DNA of 10,450 nucleotides from assembly GCA_049282265.1 (NCBI GenBank), contig JBAPTR010000197.1:1-10450 (forward strand), read 5' to 3'. Source of the DNA: CAYUCJ01 sp049282265 (lineage in GTDB: Bacteria > Desulfobacterota > DSM-4660 > Desulfatiglandales > Desulfatiglandaceae). This document shows, one piece after another, positions 7,801 through 10,450 of this stretch. Below the pieces are notes generated by a model. The model worked only from the letters and a program-made list of their open reading frames with translations. It ran no database searches and was not told where the DNA came from. Numbering within the stretch: the first letter of the stretch is position 1; each line of letters starts with the position of its first letter. A program made the position numbers and the translations under genes.

Positions 7801-8040
7801 GGAGAGGTACAGCATCTGGTCTAAACCGGTCATCTTCTGCTCGATAATCTGCGTCACACTGTCTTCAACGGTCTCGGCCGAGGCGCCGGGATAAAATGCA
7901 CTGATGCCGATGGAAGGCGGGGCGATGGCGGGATACTGGGATATGGGCAGATTGTAGATCGCCAGCCCGCCTGCCGCCATCATGACGATGGCGATGACCC
8001 AGGCGAAGACCGGACGGTCCAGAAAGAATTTTGATAGCAT
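4867..8040 (-). CDS. HAE1-type RND multidrug efflux transporter (AcrB-like)
   Basis: A 1057-residue inner-membrane proton-driven pump, full length for the family (E. coli AcrB 1049). TM1 lies at about 10-29, a large periplasmic loop at 30-340, TM2-6 to about 500, TM7 at about 545-562, a second periplasmic loop to about 880, then TM8-12 to about 1037. Proton-relay residues are present: Asp408-Asp409 in GLLVDDAIVVVENVER, Lys945 in GLTTKNAILIVQF and Arg977 in LRLRPIIMTSLAF. The N-terminal MLSKFFLDRPVFAWVIAI and the PVVLLGTFGVLGLFGFSINM stretch are AcrB-like. Compared with AcrB, the distal-pocket positions differ (Phe136 to Tyr137, Phe610 to Met616, Phe615 to Ala621), whereas Phe178, Phe617 and Phe628 equivalents remain. 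The gene has GGGAGGT five bases before ATG and sits 12 bp after the fusion-protein gene. Substrates cannot be read from sequence; solvents, bile salts, dyes or antibiotics are all possible. Confidence 0.96.
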   Translation of the reverse strand: MLSKFFLDRPVFAWVIAIVMMAAGGLAIYNLPISQYPAIAPPSIGISAFYPGASAETVEDSVTQIIEQKMTGLDQMLYLSSTSSSSGAASIQLTFAPGTDPDLAWAKVQNKLQLAMTSLPDVVQRQGITVSKSTRNYLIIVGLISEDGSMNGIDLRDYAQSNLEKILSRVPGVGEVNNFGSQYAMRVWVNPDKLTQYHMTMEDVITALRAYNVEVSAGQFGGVPAVKGQRLNASIIVQHLLKTPEEFGAIPIRTNPDGSILRISDIGRTELGTERYDILSNYNGKPIAAMAIRLASGANALGTAKAVKQKLKEMSRYFPPGMKVIYPYDTTPFTQVAINEVVKTLFEAILLVFVIMYLFMGTFRATLIPTIAVPVVLLGTFGVLGLFGFSINMLTMFAMVLAIGLLVDDAIVVVENVERIMSEEGLSPKEAAAKSMGEITSALIGIGLVLAAVFGPMAFFAGSTGVIYRQFSVTIAAAMLLSVLVALILTPVLCATLLKPVAAGHEPADGAVFFLRPFFKRFDRMFFRARDLYVRLVGRALARKLRYLFLFVLIVAALGYLFQRMPTAYLPDEDQGILLVQAMLPSGSTLEQTGKVMDKVRDYFQEDEKDAVESFMAIPGASFGGDGQNVGMGFAKLRDWKLRKRPDQKVWAVAGRAMRAFSKIKGAMVFAFAPPAVIELGTATGFDFELEDRGGLGHEKLMAARNQLLGMAAQDPRLTRVRPNGMEDVSQYRIDVDWEKAGALGVSITSIYDTISSAFGSAYANNFIQAGRVKRVYVQADAPYRMLPKDLKKLYVRNSAGKMVPFSSFASGHWTMGSPQLERYNGFSSMEILGEPTPGMSSGEAMQAMKELVSKLPPGIGFDWTGLSYQEQMTSSQTGLLYAFSIFVIFLCLAALYESWPIPIAILLTLPLGVIGGVIASTMRGMPNDVYFQIGLLTILGLTTKNAILIVQFARARVDEGAGLIEATLEAAKLRLRPIIMTSLAFGFGILPLVLASGAGAGAENAIGTGVLGGMVTSTFLVIFFAPLFYVMIYKALGKRKKSVTMKHVDNNPSGDQ

Positions 8041-8055
8041 CTCGTACCTCCCTTA
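8041..8055 (-). promoter_or_regulatory. fusion-protein stop overlapping the pump ribosome binding site
   Basis: Minus-strand TAA (8055-8053) is followed immediately by GGGAGGT (8052-8046), then five bases and ATG 8040-8038. The strong site directly after the stop codon supports one mRNA and coupled translation of adaptor and pump. Confidence 0.85.
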
Positions 8056-9393
8056 ATCGGCTTTCACAGTCGGCCGGGCCGAATTTTCAAGTGCCCTGTG
8101 TATTTTTCCACCCGCTTCAAAAGGGACCGCCTTCACGGCCGCACCGGGCCTCACCATCTGTATCCCTTCGACGATCACCCTGTCGCCGGGAGCAATCCCT
8201 GTCGAGACGAGCCATTTGTCGCCGATGGCCCGGTCGAAGGTGAGCATCCGCAGCGCAACCTTGCCCTCAGCGGTGACGATCAGTGCGAAGGGATTCCCTT
8301 TGTGGTCGCGGGAAACCCCCTGCTGAGGGACAAGGATAGCCTGTTCATCAACGCCTTCTTTGATCACTGCCTGGACGAACATGCCCGGCAGGAGAACGCC
8401 TTCCGGATTGGGAACGACAACCCGCAGGATGACGGACCCGGTCGTCGGATCCACTGTGACACCGCTAAACTGAAGCCTTCCTTCCATGGGGTAGGGTGTG
8501 CCGTCTTCCAGGATGAGTTTCACCTTGTCCTGGTTCGTTCCATCGTGCTTGAGGCGGCCGTCTTTCAAGCGACGTTTCAAGCGCAGCAGCTCGGTGGTGG
8601 ATTCGGGCACATCCACATAAATGGGATCCAGTTGTTGAATGGTTGCCAGGGCCACGGCTTGATAGGCCGTCACGATGGCGCCCTCTGTCACGCTGGACCT
8701 ACCGATGCGGCCGGAGATGGGTGCGGTGACTTTGGTGTATCCCAGATTGATACGGGTCGTCTCCACCGCCGCTTCCGCCTGATGGATGGCTGCCTCGGCT
8801 ACAGCCACCGCCGCCCGGTCGCTCTTCAATTGCGCCTCGGCGGCCCGCAGCGTAGCCTCGGCTACATTGGCGTTGGTTACGGCCTGATCTCGCTGACTGG
8901 TGGAGACAGCCCTGCCCTTAAATGCATCCTCAAATCGACGGCGGTTTGTCCGGGCAAGCTCCAGGGTGGCCTGCTGCTGCGTGACGCCGGCAATGCCCGC
9001 TTCCAGGGCGGCCCGCGCCCGGTCGGCTGACTTTCGCGTGACGGCGAGGTTCGCCGTGGCATTGTCCAGCGCCGCCTGAAACGGAGCGGGATCGATCTGA
9101 TAGAGCACTTGGCCCGCCTCGACATCGGAGCCTTCCGTGAACAGACGTTTCTGTATAAGGCCGCTCACCTGGGGACGGATCTCCGCAATACGGAAGGCAG
9201 CCGTGCGGCCCGGCAGTTCAGTGGTCAGCACCTGCTTTTGGGGTTGGATCGTCACCGTGGCCACTTCCGGGACAGGGGGAGGTCCCTGGTGTTTCGTCGA
9301 GTGGTCGCAGCCTACAAACAGAAGGCCGGCCAACAGGCCTGTAAACACCATAATACATCCAAGGGGTTTATAAACTGTTCCATTGCGTTGCAT
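8053..9393 (-). CDS. RND periplasmic adaptor (membrane fusion) lipoprotein, AcrA-like
   Basis: A 446-residue adaptor linking pump and outer-membrane channel. The N-terminus has a hydrophobic segment ending LLFVGC with Cys29 as likely lipidation site (Phe at -3 is slightly atypical). Then come TTELPGRTAAFRIAEIRPQV (beta-barrel and lipoyl half), a long alpha-helical hairpin at about residues 101-222, TKVTAPISGRIG (second lipoyl half), QQLDPIYVDVPE and VTVDPTTGSVILR (beta-barrel), LLPGMFVQA, AILVPQQGVSR and GDKWLV (membrane-proximal domain). These match E. coli AcrA closely, but the protein is longer because each hairpin arm gains 21 residues. The hairpin-tip signature R-x3-L-x6-S reads R153-x3-A157-x6-S164. 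The start at 9393 is chosen because GGAGG lies seven bases upstream; the longer frame needs a TTG at 9465 inside the repressor gene. It is the second gene of the operon. Confidence 0.94.
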   Translation of the reverse strand: MQRNGTVYKPLGCIMVFTGLLAGLLFVGCDHSTKHQGPPPVPEVATVTIQPQKQVLTTELPGRTAAFRIAEIRPQVSGLIQKRLFTEGSDVEAGQVLYQIDPAPFQAALDNATANLAVTRKSADRARAALEAGIAGVTQQQATLELARTNRRRFEDAFKGRAVSTSQRDQAVTNANVAEATLRAAEAQLKSDRAAVAVAEAAIHQAEAAVETTRINLGYTKVTAPISGRIGRSSVTEGAIVTAYQAVALATIQQLDPIYVDVPESTTELLRLKRRLKDGRLKHDGTNQDKVKLILEDGTPYPMEGRLQFSGVTVDPTTGSVILRVVVPNPEGVLLPGMFVQAVIKEGVDEQAILVPQQGVSRDHKGNPFALIVTAEGKVALRMLTFDRAIGDKWLVSTGIAPGDRVIVEGIQMVRPGAAVKAVPFEAGGKIHRALENSARPTVKAD

Positions 9394-9400
9394 CACATAT

Positions 9401-9405
9401 CCTCC
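9401..9405 (-). promoter_or_regulatory. ribosome binding site fixing the fusion-protein start
   Basis: Minus-strand GGAGG (9405-9401) is followed by ATATGTG and ATG at 9393-9391. The seven-base spacing is ideal, whereas the upstream TTG at 9465 has no comparable site and would put 24 non-hydrophobic residues before the signal sequence. Confidence 0.85.
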
Positions 9406-9408
9406 AGG

Positions 9409-9420
9409 TATTGACAGTAT
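9409..9420. repeat. 12-mer resembling the -35 region of the repressor promoter
   Basis: TATTGACAGTAT on the plus strand matches, at 11 of 12 bases, TATTGACAATAT on the minus strand at 10171-10160, where the sequence contains the -35 hexamer of the tetR-type gene. This copy lies in the 61-bp gap between repressor and adaptor genes, next to the adaptor ribosome site. It could be a secondary repressor site or a chance AT-rich match. Confidence 0.3.
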
Positions 9421-9454
9421 TGAGCGGATTGAGTTCCTCACATGCCCCGGATAA

Positions 9455-10078
9455 TCACGGGTCAATAAGCCCTTTAAAAAGTATATTCAGGATGGTGTCC
9501 GGATCATGCGGATAAGGGTGTCGATCAGGCGCTTCGAGCCAGAGGAAGAGAAATGCGCTGGTAAGACTCTCTATGGCCACTGCCAAATGGTAGGGCTCAC
9601 CGATCTTTTTAAACCGTTTCTTTTCCATCCCGCCTGCAAAAACAGAAGCGAGGGTTTCCAGGAATTGGCTATGACGTTCCCGGATCTCGGCATCAAGTCC
9701 TGCCATGACGTTGAAGCTTGCTCCCCTGCTCTCCGCAAAATAGAGGCGTATCATGGAGACGTTGGCGCGAAAAACTTCACCCTTGGCCATGACGTAATTT
9801 CGGAGCCTTTCAATCTCGTCCTCCGGCTCTTCAATGGCCTTTCTTAGTGCGTTGTGGAATTTTTCGGACTGATCGAGGACAAAAGCTTTGTAGAGATCTT
9901 CTTTGTTTTGAAAAAACTTGTACAGCGTTCCGATGGCGAATTCAGCCTGCTTTGCAATCTCATGCATGCTGACATTATGGAAACCCTTTTCCGAAAAGAG
10001 TTCCAGGGCGGCTTCCAGAATCTCTTTTCGGCGCCTGAGCCTTTCTCTCTCCCGCCTCGGAAGCTTTTTTTCGATCAT
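9455..10078 (-). CDS. TetR/AcrR-family transcriptional repressor
   Basis: A 207-residue regulator. The N-terminal DNA-binding domain spans about residues 16-65: RRKEILEAALELFSEKGFHN, then the helix-turn-helix VSMHEIAKQAEFAIGTLYKFF with NKEDLYKAFV closing the domain, a textbook TetR pattern. A strongly basic tail (KKLPRRERERLRRRK) precedes it. Residues about 70-207 are helical, without recognisable motifs, and should form the ligand-binding and dimerisation domain; the ligand is not predictable. It is the first gene of the efflux operon in the same direction, rather than divergent as in E. coli acrR-acrAB. A promoter with an overlapping palindrome lies upstream, so autoregulation together with the pump genes is likely. 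ATG 10078 has AGGGG six bases upstream. Its stop leaves a 61-bp gap before the adaptor gene. Confidence 0.93.
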   Translation of the reverse strand: MIEKKLPRRERERLRRRKEILEAALELFSEKGFHNVSMHEIAKQAEFAIGTLYKFFQNKEDLYKAFVLDQSEKFHNALRKAIEEPEDEIERLRNYVMAKGEVFRANVSMIRLYFAESRGASFNVMAGLDAEIRERHSQFLETLASVFAGGMEKKRFKKIGEPYHLAVAIESLTSAFLFLWLEAPDRHPYPHDPDTILNILFKGLIDP

Positions 10079-10127
10079 CTTTTTCCCCTTTCATTGCTCT
10101 TTGCTGTTGATGAAAACCAATCATTGT

Positions 10128-10145
10128 GAACATGACGTCAAATTC
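10128..10145. promoter_or_regulatory. palindromic operator candidate at the repressor promoter
   Basis: GAACATGACGTCAAATTC is an 18-bp imperfect palindrome, symmetrical at 14 of 18 positions, with the perfect core TGACGTCA at 10133-10140 and GAA/TTC ends. It overlaps part of the -10 hexamer (10142-10147) and the predicted transcription start near 10135. This is where TetR-family proteins commonly bind to block RNA polymerase. It is the best visible candidate site for the adjacent repressor; binding itself is inferred. Confidence 0.55.
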
Positions 10146-10169
10146 TAATATAGATCGTCATATTGTCAA
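10142..10169 (-). promoter_or_regulatory. sigma-70 promoter of the tetR-type/efflux operon
   Basis: On the minus strand a consensus -35 TTGACA (10169-10164) is separated by 16 bp from TAGAAT (10147-10142), 5 of 6 bases of the -10 consensus. Predicted transcription start is near 10135, giving a 5-prime leader of about 57 bases. The -35 is embedded in an 11-bp palindrome, TATTG-N-CAATA (10161-10171). The operator candidate overlaps the -10 and start site. With near-consensus elements the promoter should be strong unless repressed. Confidence 0.65.
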
Positions 10170-10171
10170 TA

Positions 10172-10450
10172 GCGAATCACATTTTTTCTCATGAAGGGGC
10201 AAATTGAGAAGACAGGGGTTGTGATACATTTGCGGGAGAATGCGGATCTTTTCTTGGGCACCATCTATGTACCCATAAAGATATTTCACGGAGGGATTTG
10301 ATCAAAGGAGAATGGCTATACATGACCAGGAAGATAATGTCATTTTACCCTTGATTTTTCCAAACGTTTTCTTGAAAGTACGTTTCAGGCTCCAAAATGC
10401 CTTTTTGAAAACCTATTTGGCTGCAAAAGTAAATGTTTTATTAATTGCAT
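10172..10450. other. AT-richer intergenic region upstream of the efflux operon
   Basis: No convincing gene is visible over about 280 bases, and base composition is visibly richer in A and T than in the coding regions. A plus-strand frame opens at ATG 10312 (MAIHDQEDNVILPLIF...) and stays open for 46 codons to the edge. AAAGGAG lies only one base before that ATG, and the protein is not recognisable, so I do not call it a gene. An imperfect inverted repeat occupies 10360-10420. A weak divergent plus-strand promoter (TTGAGA, 15 bp, TACATT) could be drawn in the left part, but it is not convincing. Confidence 0.5.
10360..10420. repeat. imperfect inverted repeat with nested palindrome
   Basis: CCAAA-C-GTTTTC at 10360-10371 is mirrored by GAAAAC-CTA-TTTGG at 10407-10420, giving 5 plus 6 paired bases around a 35-base centre. 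The centre itself contains TGAAA-GTACG-TTTCA (10373-10387). It is AT-rich, and the left part would pair with the right part only with a bulge. It might be a bidirectional terminator, a recombination remnant or chance. Confidence 0.3.

Noticed and set aside
8098..9030. A 310-codon open frame on the plus strand
   Set aside because: It is antisense to the adaptor gene, its product has no recognisable motifs, and the opposite strand aligns over its length with AcrA motifs.
9394..9465. Longer adaptor reading frame starting at TTG 9465 inside the repressor gene
   Set aside because: TTG start without a ribosome site, extra polar N-terminus before the lipoprotein signal; ATG 9393 has GGAGG at ideal spacing.
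1..10450. CRISPR array, tRNA, rRNA or insertion sequence
   Set aside because: No regularly spaced repeats, no cloverleaf-like or conserved rRNA segments, and no transposase or long terminal inverted repeats were seen on either strand.

Overview
The window reads as one strand of a Gram-negative, probably anaerobic bacterium. All seven convincing genes lie on the minus strand, so transcription runs from the right edge to the left. A lipoprotein-type adaptor, an inner-membrane RND pump and an outer-membrane channel require a double membrane. The single-domain old-yellow-enzyme homologue with a four-cysteine cluster motif, the DUF169 protein, the codon use and an intergenic sequence resembling repeats I remember from Desulfobacterota together suggest a deltaproteobacterial (Desulfobacterota) lineage. 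That taxonomic call is inference, not proof.

Right half (about 10170 to 3429): a complete four-gene efflux operon in the order tetR-type repressor, membrane fusion protein, AcrB-type RND transporter, NodT/OprM-type outer-membrane factor. Gaps are 61, 12 and 1 bp. A good sigma-70 promoter (TTGACA, 16 bp, TAGAAT) lies upstream of the repressor. A palindrome with a perfect TGACGTCA core covers the -10 and the predicted start of transcription, so the repressor probably controls itself and the whole operon. Three translation starts (fusion protein, outer-membrane factor and, further left, the OYE gene) are moved inward to ATGs with better Shine-Dalgarno sites.

Left half (3305 to 252): a second co-directional cluster of a GalT/HIT-superfamily nucleotidyltransferase-like protein, an OYE-family flavin oxidoreductase with a probable 4Fe-4S site, and a DUF169 protein. 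Gaps are 35 and 31 bp. No galactose-pathway genes accompany the GalT homologue, so this looks like an uncharacterised three-gene redox/nucleotide module. A perfect TATAAT, a strong but misplaced Shine-Dalgarno, a hairpin and a T-run lie between the two operons.

Edges: bases 1 to 251 hold a GC-rich possible dispersed repeat, two inverted repeats (one a candidate terminator) and no convincing gene. Bases 10172 to 10450 are AT-richer and hold only a weak open frame running off the edge.

The most notable observations are a symmetric 21-residue (three-heptad) lengthening of each arm of the adaptor coiled-coil hairpin relative to E. coli AcrA, a remodelled drug-binding phenylalanine cluster in the pump, a Thr replacing the usual His/Asn in the OYE active-site motif, and the unusual leader of the GalT-like gene. 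I saw no CRISPR array, tRNA, rRNA, IS element or phage gene.
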